Part shown: positions 1 to 7,431 of the stretch, piece after piece
Layout: the number at the start of each line of letters is the position of its first letter
Position numbering within the stretch: position 1 is the first letter of the stretch
IMG/VR virus record: IMGVR_UViG_3300036852_000495
Span: 1 to 48,831 of that record
Origin: a virus
DNA length: 48,831 nucleotides
Reading direction: 5' to 3' (one strand)
Translations under genes and position numbers: made by a program
The notes under the pieces: model-generated
The model's database searches: none
What the model saw: the letters and a program-made list of their open reading frames with translations, nothing else
Told to the model about the DNA's origin: nothing

Positions 1-64
1 TGCTTGCCCGGCGCATGGTAGGCCCGGCCGGGCCCGGCGAACGTATCAATCCGACACCGGCCCC

Positions 65-93
65 TTGACACCTGATGCGCCGCTCGTTATACA
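65..93 (+). promoter_or_regulatory. Early rightward promoter
   Basis: TTGACA (65-70), a 17-nt spacer and TATACA (88-93) form an almost perfect vegetative sigma-70-type promoter on the plus strand. Transcription would start near 100 and lead into the plus-strand early genes. The spacer and -10 contain the element GCCGCTCGTTATACA (79-93), which recurs with one change at the minus-strand early promoter near 15540. The same sequence lies at 48769-48797 in the right terminal repeat. Confidence 0.85.
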
Positions 94-102
94 TGCGGCG
101 CA
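76..102. promoter_or_regulatory. Palindromic operator over the early -10 box
   Basis: TGCGCCGC (76-83) and GCGGCGCA (95-102) form a perfect 8-bp inverted repeat with an 11-nt centre that contains the -10 box (88-93). A repressor bound here would block RNA polymerase. The arms could also pair in RNA, but most of the element lies upstream of the predicted transcription start, so a DNA-binding site is more likely. Confidence 0.6.
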
Positions 103-123
103 AAGGGGGACTCGACATGGCAA

Positions 124-267
124 GTGAATCGCGCCTCCGACCTCGCGGCCGACGCGGCCGACCGGCTGGCCCTAGCGGACTACTCAGGCGCGGCGCTCCT
201 GATGACGGCGGCCGTGCTGGCGGCCCGCGCCGCACAGGACGCGCTCGCCGTCGCGCTGGGGGGGTGA
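124..267 (+). CDS. Small early protein, 47 aa
   Basis: Unrecognised Ala/Leu-rich protein, likely helical, first gene after the early promoter. I chose the GTG at 124 because this frame reads as a plausible protein (for example AADAADRLALADY). The well-spaced ribosome site (GGGGGA, 105-110) instead favours the ATG at 117, which begins with MASE like the genes at 2021 and 3073. That frame continues as an Arg/Gly-rich shadow product to 275. Either the ATG-to-GTG region contains a frameshift, or the ATG opens a leader peptide overlapping the GTG start. Function unknown. Confidence 0.45.
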   Translation: MNRASDLAADAADRLALADYSGAALLMTAAVLAARAAQDALAVALGG

Positions 268-313
268 CGCGATGAGCTGAGCTCTCCCGAGACTTTCGCT
301 AGCACGCTCACCA

Positions 314-382
314 GTCGGGCCGACCCGCGCGCTCGGCCCGACACGTGAACGGTCTGGGAACCGCTCAAGAAGGGATCACAAC
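314..382 (+). promoter_or_regulatory. Double-hairpin leader L2
   Basis: A perfect 10-bp stem (314-323 with 333-342, loop 324-332) is followed by a small 4-bp stem inside GTGAACGGTCTGGGAACCGC (345-364) and then the ribosome site of the gene at 383. No U-run follows, so it is not a classical terminator. AGCACGCTCACCAGT just before it (301-315) and CGTGAACGGTCT (344-355) recur exactly in leader L4. Confidence 0.6.
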
Positions 383-1288
383 ATGGCGACAGACACGCGG
401 CATTGGCACGACATGGCGAAGGTCAAGCACGCGCACGTCAACCTCCCGGCCAGTGGTCACACGCATGGGCGCGACGACGACGGCGTGCACGGCATCGACA
501 CCTACGGCGATCACGAGCACATGATCCGCTCCGGGCGCGTGGTGCGCTGGGACGTGATCGGCACGACCGCAGAGCGCACCGAGCAGGCTATCCGGCTCGC
601 CGAGGCGGCCGTGCACGACGCGATAGGCGAGGCGCTGATCCGCACGTTCCCCGAGGCGACCACGGGCGATGAGCGGCCGGATACCGTGTTCGCACTCACG
701 GCCGAGATCGCATCGACGGTGCGCGCGTGGGTCGAGGACAACGTGACCACCATGCCGGAACGTGCCGCCGACGATGCGGCAGACCTACGCGCGATGCGCA
801 CGGACCCCGACTATTGGGCAAAGCGCGCCGCGCGTGCCGATGTTGACCGCATTGAGCAGGAGGTACGCGCGCGCGATCCGCTCGCAGGCCCGGCACAGTA
901 CGCAGCGGCGCTCACGAAAGCGGCGCAGGCGGCCGACGAGACGGCCGCAGTCGTTCCCGTTCGCATTGGCACCACCGGGGCGCAGGTGCAGTGCGCCGAG
1001 TGTGGTCGCCCGGTCTCGCTGATCGTTGCCACGCAGACGCGTTTCTGTGATGGTCCCGACGCCTACCCCGATCACGTACCGGCACCGGCGTTCTACCCCG
1101 GACGTGTGACGGCACGCTCACTCGGCGCGTTCCTGTGGTCGCTGCCCGAGCAGGACACGCCGGTACTGATCGGCGCGCCGCAAGGCTGGTACTCCTACGT
1201 CGGCGAGCAGCACGCGCCGAGCGAAGCCAACGGCTACGCACTCCCCACGCTGGACGTGGGCGAGTCGTGGGACGCAACCGACCTGTAG
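383..1288 (+). CDS. Early protein of unknown function, 301 aa
   Basis: Largest plus-strand early gene. The first 50 residues are rich in His and Asp. The middle part is acidic and helical. A short cysteine cluster (CAEC, then a Cys about 18 residues on) near residue 213 could bind one metal with nearby His. The C-terminal part, with PVLIGAPQGWYSYV, resembles small accessory proteins widespread in phages of high-GC hosts, none with a known role. It starts at the ATG after AAGAAGGGA, directly behind leader L2. Confidence 0.85.
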   Translation: MATDTRHWHDMAKVKHAHVNLPASGHTHGRDDDGVHGIDTYGDHEHMIRSGRVVRWDVIGTTAERTEQAIRLAEAAVHDAIGEALIRTFPEATTGDERPDTVFALTAEIASTVRAWVEDNVTTMPERAADDAADLRAMRTDPDYWAKRAARADVDRIEQEVRARDPLAGPAQYAAALTKAAQAADETAAVVPVRIGTTGAQVQCAECGRPVSLIVATQTRFCDGPDAYPDHVPAPAFYPGRVTARSLGAFLWSLPEQDTPVLIGAPQGWYSYVGEQHAPSEANGYALPTLDVGESWDATDL

Positions 1289-1301
1289 CCGCCAGACCAC
1301 G

Positions 1302-1368
1302 TACGGCCGGGCGTGTGAGCGTTCGGCCGTATCGGTCCGGTTACTACCGGGGAAAGTGAGGACCCAGC
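1302..1368 (+). promoter_or_regulatory. Double-hairpin leader L3
   Basis: Stem 1 is TACGGCCG (1302-1309) with CGGCCGTA (1324-1331), loop 14 nt. Stem 2 is CCGGT (1337-1341) with ACCGG (1346-1350), loop TACT. A ribosome site (GTGAGGA) and the ATG at 1369 follow. The stem sequences differ from the other leaders but the two-hairpin order is the same. Confidence 0.55.
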
Positions 1369-1845
1369 ATGGCAGGCAAGCGCGAACCCGAACCCGCCGA
1401 CTACACCGACGTGGTGCGGGCGCTGAAAGCGCGAGGCTTCGGCGCTGATGTCTGGGGAACAGGCGGAGGCATCGACGCCGTAGCGGCGACCATTGACGGC
1501 GAGATACCGAACCCGGACCGGCGGCACCTGCTCATTACCTGCACCGATGGTGACTGGCTCGTCGGCATCGAAAACGGCGTCACCGATCACGACCTCACCG
1601 AGTTGTCTACGTCCGTCATGCTCGTGAACCTGCCGATTCACGACGCGATAGAGCGGCGCCATCCGGTGAGCACGGCGACGGCGAGCGAAGTCGCGGACAC
1701 GCTGGCTGATCTGGTCGTATCGCTCCTCGGTCCGGCCAACATCGCCAAGCGCGGCGCTCGGCGCATCGCCCGGCCGCGCCGCATCGGTCACTCGGTCCGT
1801 GTCCCACGATCCGCCCGGCAGGCGAACGTACAGCCCGACGAGTAG
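1369..1845 (+). CDS. Early protein of unknown function, 158 aa
   Basis: An N-terminal region with ALKARGFGADVWGTGGGIDA is followed by a strand-rich middle (LLITCTDGDWLVGIENG) and a basic Arg-rich tail that could touch nucleic acid. It stands alone between leaders L3 and L4a and starts MAGK after GAGGACCCAGC, the same ribosome-site context as the gene at 3073. Similar small proteins occur in actinophage accessory regions; no function is known to me. Confidence 0.8.
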   Translation: MAGKREPEPADYTDVVRALKARGFGADVWGTGGGIDAVAATIDGEIPNPDRRHLLITCTDGDWLVGIENGVTDHDLTELSTSVMLVNLPIHDAIERRHPVSTATASEVADTLADLVVSLLGPANIAKRGARRIARPRRIGHSVRVPRSARQANVQPDE

Positions 1846-1857
1846 CGCGTTACGTCG

Positions 1858-1914
1858 TGCGCCCGAGCGCGCGATCCCCCACGCTCGGGCGCATCCGTGA
1901 CGGTCTAGCCGTCA
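1858..1914 (+). promoter_or_regulatory. Double-hairpin element L4a without a gene behind it
   Basis: A perfect 12-bp stem (1858-1869 with 1882-1893, loop 12 nt) is followed by TGACGG (1898-1903) pairing with CCGTCA (1909-1914) around loop TCTAG. No start codon follows; the next leader, L4, begins 35 nt downstream. It looks like a tandem, possibly decayed, copy of the same leader element. Confidence 0.5.
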
Positions 1915-1934
1915 TCAGTCGCTCAGAACCGCGT

Positions 1935-2020
1935 AGCACGCTCACCAGTGGCGCCGTGTCGTGCGATCCGGCGCCATGCGTGAACGGTCTACCCGTTCAA
2001 GAAAATGGAGGCGTCCCGAC
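1935..2020 (+). promoter_or_regulatory. Double-hairpin leader L4
   Basis: AGCACGCTCACCAGT (1935-1949) repeats 301-315 exactly. Stem 1 is TGGCGCCG (1949-1956) with CGGCGCCA (1969-1976). Stem 2 is GAACGG (1982-1987) with CCGTTC (1993-1998), loop TCTAC. GGAGG (2007-2011) sits 9 nt before the ATG at 2021. Confidence 0.6.
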
Positions 2021-2419
2021 ATGGCAAGTGAGACGCTAACGGCTGCGTGCGGCCACGACTACCAAACGCCGGAGGTATCCGGCGGGAGCGGCTACGCATT
2101 ACGGCGCGACCCAGAAACCGGGCGGGAGTTCCGCATCTGCTACGCGTGCGCCGAAACTATCGAGCGCGTGGAGTTTCTAGGCAGCGACCGATTCAGCGCG
2201 TACCTATCCGGCGATGGCCGCACGCTCACAACGTGGACCGGGGGAACGCTCGCACACGTCACGAGCGCGCACAACGGGCGGCGCTACTGGACCACCGGAA
2301 CGCAGATGATTCACGGTCGCGCCATCGACACGAGCGACGCCGAATGGTCGTTCTCGGCGATCGGTCGCGGCGCGCTCGCACGTCTCCGGCGCATCCCCCG
2401 TAAGGCGGTGGCTGCGTGA
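2021..2419 (+). CDS. Zinc-finger-like early protein, 132 aa
   Basis: It begins MASETLTAACGHDYQ and has a C-G-H plus C-Y-A-C arrangement in the first 45 residues, typical of a small zinc knuckle, followed by a strand-rich domain (LTTWTGGTLAHV) and a basic tail. I chose the ATG at 2021 because GGAGG lies 9 nt upstream and because MASE is shared with the gene at 3073. Its stop overlaps the start of the next gene (GTGA), so the two are translationally coupled. Function unknown. Confidence 0.85.
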   Translation: MASETLTAACGHDYQTPEVSGGSGYALRRDPETGREFRICYACAETIERVEFLGSDRFSAYLSGDGRTLTTWTGGTLAHVTSAHNGRRYWTTGTQMIHGRAIDTSDAEWSFSAIGRGALARLRRIPRKAVAA

Positions 2420-2778
2420 CCGCTCACCCTGCCATCCGCCACGATCCGCACGACCCCTGCCCGTTCTGCGGATGCGGTCCGACGACTCGCGCCCGGCGCG
2501 CGCGCGTCACCTCGCCGCCGCTCGCCGCGACGGTCCGCCACACACCCGGCCTTCCGCCACGCTTCCGCTCTGATCCGAACTGGCGACCTTATGAGCGGAC
2601 CGAGCCCTTCGGCGAGCTGCCGGCCGACTGGGCATACGCGGAGCAAGGGACGCGCGAGCACACTGCAACCGAGCGCGCGGAGATCACTAGGGCCGAGGCC
2701 TACATCGCCGAGCACCGTGGCGAGGTCGCCATCATCGACGAGCACAGCAACGCCATCACCGGATGGAGGGCGGCATGA
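2416..2778 (+). CDS. Early protein with CPFC motif, 120 aa
   Basis: GTG start overlapping the previous stop. The N-terminus has HDPHDPCPFCGCG, half of a zinc site. The centre is Pro/Arg-rich and the C-terminal part is acidic and helical (TERAEITRAEAYIAEH). Probably a small accessory protein; no family recognised. Second gene of the 2021-2996 group. Confidence 0.75.
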   Translation: MTAHPAIRHDPHDPCPFCGCGPTTRARRARVTSPPLAATVRHTPGLPPRFRSDPNWRPYERTEPFGELPADWAYAEQGTREHTATERAEITRAEAYIAEHRGEVAIIDEHSNAITGWRAA

Positions 2779-2996
2779 GGCCACGACCGACGCGCACCTT
2801 CGACCCGAAGTACCCGCGACGACTGACACGACCGCAGACACAGCGTCGCGACGAGCTCGGCCGCGCGCTCGGGCGTCCCGGTCCGAGTGGACTAGTCGAC
2901 GACGGCGACGCCTGGCGCTGGGACGAAACGGACCGCGCCTGCCCGTACTGCGGCGACGACAAGCGCCACTATCACCCGAAGCGCCCAAACGCCTAG
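2775..2996 (+). CDS. Small early protein with CPYC motif, 73 aa
   Basis: Starts at the ATG that overlaps the previous TGA (ATGA), with GGAGGG just upstream; an in-frame ATG at 2763 is less well placed. The N-terminal half is basic (RPRPTRTFDPKYPRR). The C-terminus has WDETDRACPYCGDDKRHYH, a likely metal site using Cys and His. Last gene of its group; leader L5 follows. Confidence 0.7.
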   Translation: MRPRPTRTFDPKYPRRLTRPQTQRRDELGRALGRPGPSGLVDDGDAWRWDETDRACPYCGDDKRHYHPKRPNA

Positions 2997-3008
2997 CCGC
3001 TCCGCCAG

Positions 3009-3072
3009 TGCGCCGGTCCGCAAGGCCCGGCGCATGCGCGGCGCACTACGCGCCGAGAAGAGAGGACCCAGC
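3009..3072 (+). promoter_or_regulatory. Double-hairpin leader L5
   Basis: Stem 1 is TGCGCCGG (3009-3016) with CCGGCGCA (3027-3034), loop 10 nt. Stem 2 is CGGCGC (3039-3044) with GCGCCG (3050-3055), loop ACTAC. GAGAGGACCCAGC then leads to the ATG at 3073. The CGCCAG before stem 1 and GAGGACCCAGC at the end are shared with leader L3. Confidence 0.6.
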
Positions 3073-3702
3073 ATGGCAAGCGAAGAACGCAGCGAGCGAG
3101 AGGTCATGACGCGACCGCGAACGTTCACGGTCACGTACCCGTTTCGGTCGATGTATGACGTGAGGCAGGCCAACGACCGAGCCGGCTACCACTGGTTCAG
3201 CGAGGACACGCTGCGATGGTTCCGTGGTCGGGTGAGCGAGTCGCTATACGGCGGCCGCTACTTCGTGAGCAGCGAGCAAAACAGCGGCATGGGTCGCTCG
3301 TACCCGCGTCTGTACACCGTGCGTGAGGCTGTGCCTGACGGCGGCATCGAGACGGTGGGCGAGTTCCAAGGATTCAGCACGAGCGCGAAAGCACACCGAG
3401 CGGCGGCCGCGTACGCCAAGCGTCAGGGGAGCGAGTACCTGCGTGCCACGATCCGCGACGATTGGCGCCCGGACACGGTGCCGAATCCGATGCCCGGAAC
3501 CGTCGACCTAATCTTTGCATGGTTCGTCGACTACACCGGCGGCCACGCGTTCAACCGGGACGACATGCTCACGGCGCTGAAGCAACTCGTCGATGATGGC
3601 GCGCTTCGCTCGTACGTGAGCGGTAAGCGTCTCGCCGAGGGAGACCCCATCGGCGCCGAGGTGTACGAGCGGATCGCGGCCACGGCCGAGGTCGTCAAGT
3701 GA
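3073..3702 (+). CDS. Early protein of a widespread uncharacterised phage family, 209 aa
   Basis: It starts MASEERSER behind leader L5. The core (AGYHWFSEDTLRWFRGR, then YGGRYFVSSEQ, YTVRE and TVGEFQGFSTSAKAHRAAA) matches a pattern I know from many phage and mobile-element proteins with no assigned function (DUF7447-like, from memory, unverified). The C-terminal part is helical. An in-frame ATG at 3034 lies inside stem 1 and is unlikely. The stop overlaps the GTG of the next gene. Confidence 0.85.
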   Translation: MASEERSEREVMTRPRTFTVTYPFRSMYDVRQANDRAGYHWFSEDTLRWFRGRVSESLYGGRYFVSSEQNSGMGRSYPRLYTVREAVPDGGIETVGEFQGFSTSAKAHRAAAAYAKRQGSEYLRATIRDDWRPDTVPNPMPGTVDLIFAWFVDYTGGHAFNRDDMLTALKQLVDDGALRSYVSGKRLAEGDPIGAEVYERIAATAEVVK

Positions 3703-4193
3703 GCGGATCGCGTGTATTCGTGACGATCGAGGGCGGACTAGTGCAGGACGTGACCACTGAGGGCGAGGTCGCCGAGGTCGTGATCGTCGACTACGACGCC
3801 GACGAGCCGGACGCGCCCAACGCGCAGGAGATCGACGGCGACCTAGCGTATGTGACCATCTGGGACCGCAACCTTAGCGCGCCAGCTCGTGATCGGCGCA
3901 GTCCATCGAACCCGGACGTAAGCGCCGCGATCGAGCGACAGCGGGCGGCCGACTTCACACCGGTGTATTCACCCTGGCGACACGGCGGCTGGTACGTCGA
4001 CAACGTGGTGTATCCGTCCGGCGCCGTCGGATGCGTGAGCCGCAACTACCCCGATCACAAATGGCGCGTCGTGTGTACGGACGCGTACCCCGGCGAGCCG
4101 GGCGACGTGACCTATCCCAACCGCGACGCGGCCGCGCGCGCGGAGTACGCCATAGCTCGCGCCGAGCGTGAGCAGAAAGCGAGGACAGCGTGA
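3699..4193 (+). CDS. Early protein of unknown function, 164 aa
   Basis: GTG start overlapping the previous TGA. The N-terminus (VTIEGGLVQDVT, then VVIVDYDADE) follows a pattern common in small phage proteins of unknown role. The C-terminal part (YSPWRHGGWYVDNVVYPSG) is Trp/Tyr-rich and looks like a compact beta fold. Middle gene of the 3073-4630 group. Confidence 0.8.
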   Translation: MSGSRVFVTIEGGLVQDVTTEGEVAEVVIVDYDADEPDAPNAQEIDGDLAYVTIWDRNLSAPARDRRSPSNPDVSAAIERQRAADFTPVYSPWRHGGWYVDNVVYPSGAVGCVSRNYPDHKWRVVCTDAYPGEPGDVTYPNRDAAARAEYAIARAEREQKARTA

Positions 4194-4630
4194 CCACGTA
4201 CATACAGCCGGGCCAGCGCGTGCCGCCGTGCAAACGCTACTACGCGACGATCACGCGCGTTGCGTTTGATGACGGACCCGCTGACCGCGAGTTCGATAGC
4301 GACAAGGATGAGCACGCCGCGTTCGATGGCGTCACGCTGACGATCACGCAGGGCACGGCCATGAATCAGGTCAGTGAGGTCTACCCCGTTCGGCGCGTTG
4401 GCTTCGTCGTTACTCGGTTCGAGGAACGAGTCGCCACGCACTCATGGGAGGAGACGGTGTTGTACGGCGACACCGGACCCGGCCGTATCTACCAACTACC
4501 CATGTTCTGCGAAACCTGCAACACCGTGCGAGAAGCCACGGGCGAGGAATACAACGCGCACCTCGACGCCGAGGTCGCCGCTGGCCGCGCCGTGGCAGAG
4601 GAGGTCTACGAGTCGGACCCGCGCGACTAA
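4190..4630 (+). CDS. Early protein of unknown function, 146 aa
   Basis: GTG start overlapping the previous stop. Mostly beta-like sequence, with CETC near residue 104, a possible half zinc site. Last gene of the plus-strand early region. Its TAA and the TAG of the convergent minus-strand nuclease gene overlap within CTAA (4627-4630), so there is no room for a terminator between them. Function unknown. Confidence 0.75.
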   Translation: MTTYIQPGQRVPPCKRYYATITRVAFDDGPADREFDSDKDEHAAFDGVTLTITQGTAMNQVSEVYPVRRVGFVVTRFEERVATHSWEETVLYGDTGPGRIYQLPMFCETCNTVREATGEEYNAHLDAEVAAGRAVAEEVYESDPRD

Positions 4631-5010
4631 CCGGCCCCCTCATCCTCGCGGCCGACGCCCGGTCCCCACAGACCGGGCGTCGGCTTGTCCCGGTCGATCA
4701 GCGCGGCGCTGATCGCCTCAAGGTCGAGCGGGCGCCAGAGCGCGACGACGGGGGGGCGGTCCACTGACGCGAGACTGTCCAACCAACCCCGCTGATCCGG
4801 CGTCGGCGCGGCGTGAGACGTGCCCTCGCGCGGGCCACGATCACGCTTGAGCTCGGCGATGAACAGACGACCGCGGGAGACGATCTGCACATCGGGCCAT
4901 CCCGCTGGCGACCGCTCGGAGCGGTATGTGAAGTACAAACGCGCGCCGATCCGCTTGCATAGCGCCCGCAGCCATTCGCGGAACTGCGCCTCGGTCGCGG
5001 CCCCGCTCAC
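4627..5010 (-). CDS. VRR-NUC-type nuclease, 127 aa
   Basis: The sequence ERSPAGWPDVQIV-RGRLFIAELKRDRG, followed by TPDQRGWLDSL and VVALWRP, is the core of VRR-NUC / Holliday-junction-resolvase-like nucleases: catalytic Asp in GWPD and Glu-x-Lys in ELK. Such small stand-alone proteins in phages are thought to process DNA junctions or branches during replication, recombination or packaging. GTG start overlapping the methyltransferase stop (GTGA), so the two are co-translated. Last gene of the minus-strand early/middle operon. Confidence 0.85.
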   Translation of the reverse strand: MSGAATEAQFREWLRALCKRIGARLYFTYRSERSPAGWPDVQIVSRGRLFIAELKRDRGPREGTSHAAPTPDQRGWLDSLASVDRPPVVALWRPLDLEAISAALIDRDKPTPGLWGPGVGREDEGAG

Positions 5011-6542
5011 TGGTATTCAGCGGCGACGGCGACCATCCGCCGACCGATCCACTCCGCCACGTTCACGGTCACGGCGTTGCCGATCGCGCCGACGCGCGGG
5101 CCATCGGGGCATCTGCACTCAAAAGAGTTGTACGGGCCCTCCTCAAGGCACGTCCAGCCGTCGGGGAATCCCTGTAGCCGCTCCTGCTCGGTGACCGTGA
5201 GCCGGCGGACCCGGTATGCCGTGTCATCGGCCACCAGCGAGGTAGCGCGTACGTCGCCTTGATCGAAGGGCGTCACGGTGTTCGCTACCTCGTCAGATAT
5301 CCAGGTCTCGTGATCGTCGACCGACTGAGCGCGCCGTCCCTTGCGGAACACCGCCATCGTGCCGCGATCACTGCGCCGGGCGCCGCCAACTTTGACGACG
5401 GCCTCGGCCACGTCCGTAGGGCGAGCCTCAAGTGCATTGCGTATGACGCTCGTGCTGACCGGCTGCACGTTGTACGTGGCCACGAGGTTCTGGTCGTCCT
5501 CCATGTGCCTTGAGGGAAGATTGCTGTTGGGATGCCCGCCGCCGGTGAGCGGCACGGCCACCTCACGCGTGACCACGAAGCCCGGCTGCCGACCAGTGCC
5601 GTCCTCGCTGACGTGGCCGTCGTCGCGCTTGAGCGTGTTGGCCACGTCCGATCCGTCGACGGCCATCGCGATGAGCGTTACGTCGCCGCGCTCCGGGCTA
5701 CCGTTCTGCTTGAGCTGCGAGGAACGGACGGCGTACGCGATCTCCGGGATGTACGCTCCGTTGCCGTCAAGGTCCGTGGAGCGGACGCCGCGACTGCCCG
5801 GATTGCCAAGTCCAAGAGTGCCGGCAACCGTTTCCCCCGCTTCTCGCTTCGGCGGAGGATCCCCCGCGCCGCCTTCGGCGTCGAGTAGAACCGCTCCGGC
5901 GATCTCGGCTCGAGCGTGGCAGACAAGGAATACACGCTTGCGCCTTTGGGCCACGCCGAAATATTGAGAGTCAAACAGGCGCCACGCGGCTGCGCGCTTG
6001 GGTCCGATGCAGATGCCGGCGGATCGCCAGCCATCCTCAGGGACGGCAGGACGGAAGCCGGTGAGTTCCCCGAGGACGACGGCGAAGTCCTCGCCGGCGT
6101 GGTAATCGTCTCCATCATCGCCGTCTGCATCTGCATCGCCCTCGAGCGACGCGCTCGCGGCCGACTTGGAGGACAGCAGACCAGCGACGTTCTCGAACAG
6201 AACCCACTCGGGAGCGAGCGTATCAACGATGCGTACGAACTCGAAGAAAAGTCCGGATCGCGCGCCGTCCAATCCAGCACGGCGTCCAGCCACGCTAACG
6301 TCCTGGCAGGGGAATCCTCCGGTGACCACATCGACATCTGCGGGTGGCCGCCACTCGTCTCCTCTGGCGAACTCACGGACATCACGGTATCGGACGACAT
6401 GCGGGAACCTCCTGTCGAGCACCTTGTTGCAGAACTTGTCGATCTCCACCTGAGCGAGAACGCGCATCCCGGCGCGCTCTAGCCCGAGGCCGAAGCCCTC
6501 GACGCCGGCGCAGAGCGACACGACGGACAGTGGAGCGGTCAA
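5007..6542 (-). CDS. DNA (cytosine-5) methyltransferase, 511 aa
   Basis: All main motifs of the C5 family are present: motif I SLCAGVEGFGLG (residues 9-20), motif IV GGFPCQDVS with catalytic Cys79, motif VI ENVAGL (117-122), motif VIII QRRKRVFLV, and the C-terminal LTVTEQERLQGFPDGW and IGNAVTVNVAEWI. It would methylate cytosine in phage DNA using S-adenosylmethionine, most likely to resist host restriction; no restriction enzyme is encoded nearby. At 511 aa it is longer than the minimal family, with a long variable target-recognition region. The best start is a TTG at 6542, needed to keep the first beta strand before motif I. CAAACGGCGG just upstream resembles the operator half-site near 15540. 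Confidence 0.95.
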   Translation of the reverse strand: MTAPLSVVSLCAGVEGFGLGLERAGMRVLAQVEIDKFCNKVLDRRFPHVVRYRDVREFARGDEWRPPADVDVVTGGFPCQDVSVAGRRAGLDGARSGLFFEFVRIVDTLAPEWVLFENVAGLLSSKSAASASLEGDADADGDDGDDYHAGEDFAVVLGELTGFRPAVPEDGWRSAGICIGPKRAAAWRLFDSQYFGVAQRRKRVFLVCHARAEIAGAVLLDAEGGAGDPPPKREAGETVAGTLGLGNPGSRGVRSTDLDGNGAYIPEIAYAVRSSQLKQNGSPERGDVTLIAMAVDGSDVANTLKRDDGHVSEDGTGRQPGFVVTREVAVPLTGGGHPNSNLPSRHMEDDQNLVATYNVQPVSTSVIRNALEARPTDVAEAVVKVGGARRSDRGTMAVFRKGRRAQSVDDHETWISDEVANTVTPFDQGDVRATSLVADDTAYRVRRLTVTEQERLQGFPDGWTCLEEGPYNSFECRCPDGPRVGAIGNAVTVNVAEWIGRRMVAVAAEYQ

Positions 6543-6748
6543 CGATTTTCCGCCGTTTGGCGTGGAGTCGATGCGGAGGTGTATTGAGGATGGTCGAGGT
6601 CAGACCCACCCAGGAATAGATGATTGGCAATTGCAAGTCCGATTTGCCGAGCACGGATCGAGTGCGGCCTAAACGAAATCATTGGCCCTCTGGAAAATCT
6701 TGCGCAGACGTTTTTAGTATGGAGTGTCGGACCGAAAGGAGGCCCGAC
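6543..6748. other. Divergent intergenic region, methyltransferase versus 6749 gene
   Basis: 206 bp with lower GC than its neighbours. It contains TTTTTAGTAT (6711-6720), whose TAGTAT could serve as a -10 for the plus-strand pair at 6749, but no good -35 is present. AAAGGAGG lies 6 nt before the ATG at 6749. CGCCAAACGGCGG on the minus strand sits upstream of the methyltransferase start. No clear terminator. Confidence 0.4.
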
Positions 6749-6964
6749 ATGGAAACCAGCCTGACATGCCCCCGGTGCGGGGGCACGCTGACCGTCCACA
6801 TGCGCGAACGCATCACGCTCGTCAATAGCAACGGCACCCTTGCGTTCCACAACACGCGCGAGCCAAACACGTTCACGGTGGCCTGCGGCGAATGCCCGAT
6901 GCGACTCACGGGCGAATGGAAGGGCATCGCTGACACGTTCGGCCTACAGGTGGCGGAGCGATGA
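6749..6964 (+). CDS. Zinc-ribbon protein, 71 aa
   Basis: Four cysteines in CPRCGG (residues 7-12) and CGEC form a classical small zinc ribbon; the rest is beta-rich. Starts at the ATG behind AAAGGAGGCCCGAC, a strong ribosome site. It forms a two-gene plus-strand island with the next gene inside a minus-strand region. Function unknown; such proteins often bind nucleic acid or act as adaptors. Confidence 0.8.
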   Translation: METSLTCPRCGGTLTVHMRERITLVNSNGTLAFHNTREPNTFTVACGECPMRLTGEWKGIADTFGLQVAER

Positions 6965-7419
6965 CCGAGCAGCAGCGACCCACGAGCAAGTTTGATCGTG
7001 TCATCGGGATGCTTCACGACCTGCCCGACGTGAAGGAGACACGTCCGAGCACGGTCATCGGAGTCATGCCGATCCTCGGCGACGTGCAGACCTACGTGGT
7101 GCAGACCTACCGGCAGGGCGGCGACTACTTCGGCTTCTTGCAGATGGTCGACGCCGAGGGCCGCGAGCGCGTCATCATCCCGGCGAAGGTGATGGCCGCG
7201 ATCTACCGCCAGCGCGACTCGCTGATGGACCGCTCCACGCCAGCGTCCCGAGCTCGGGACCGCGCGCGGCGCGAGCGGGAGCGAAAGCGCAAGGATCGCG
7301 CGAGGCGTCAGGAAGCGTGGCGTTCCCGACATGAGGCCGAGTACTGCGTGCACGACGGCTGCGCGGCTCGCGCATGGTCGAACGGTGCGTGCATGACTCA
7401 CCAGTCGGAAGTGAAGTAG
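6961..7419 (+). CDS. Early protein with C-terminal zinc motif, 152 aa
   Basis: ATG overlapping the previous TGA. The N-terminal part looks globular (VIGVMPILGDVQTYVVQTY). A very basic Arg-rich helix follows at about 95-125. The C-terminus has CVHDGCAAR-WSNGACMTH, a Cys/His motif frequent in actinophage proteins. Possible nucleic-acid binder; role unknown. It converges with the 7464-7652 gene across a GC-rich hairpin. Confidence 0.8.
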   Translation: MTEQQRPTSKFDRVIGMLHDLPDVKETRPSTVIGVMPILGDVQTYVVQTYRQGGDYFGFLQMVDAEGRERVIIPAKVMAAIYRQRDSLMDRSTPASRARDRARRERERKRKDRARRQEAWRSRHEAEYCVHDGCAARAWSNGACMTHQSEVK

Positions 7420-7431
7420 GGGGAGGAGGGC

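Larger units (their letters stand above)
1..127. repeat. Terminal direct repeat, left copy (circular closure)
   Basis: These 127 bases are identical to 48705-48831. The copy holds the early promoter, its operator and the start of the first early gene. Exact identity of just 127 bases at both contig ends is what a de Bruijn assembler leaves when a circular or circularly permuted molecule is assembled at k = 127. I therefore read it as an assembly overlap, not a physical terminal repeat. Confidence 0.95.

Noticed and set aside
1-127. Physical short direct terminal repeat as in T7
   Set aside because: The length equals a common assembly k-mer and the repeat ends at an arbitrary point inside a gene.
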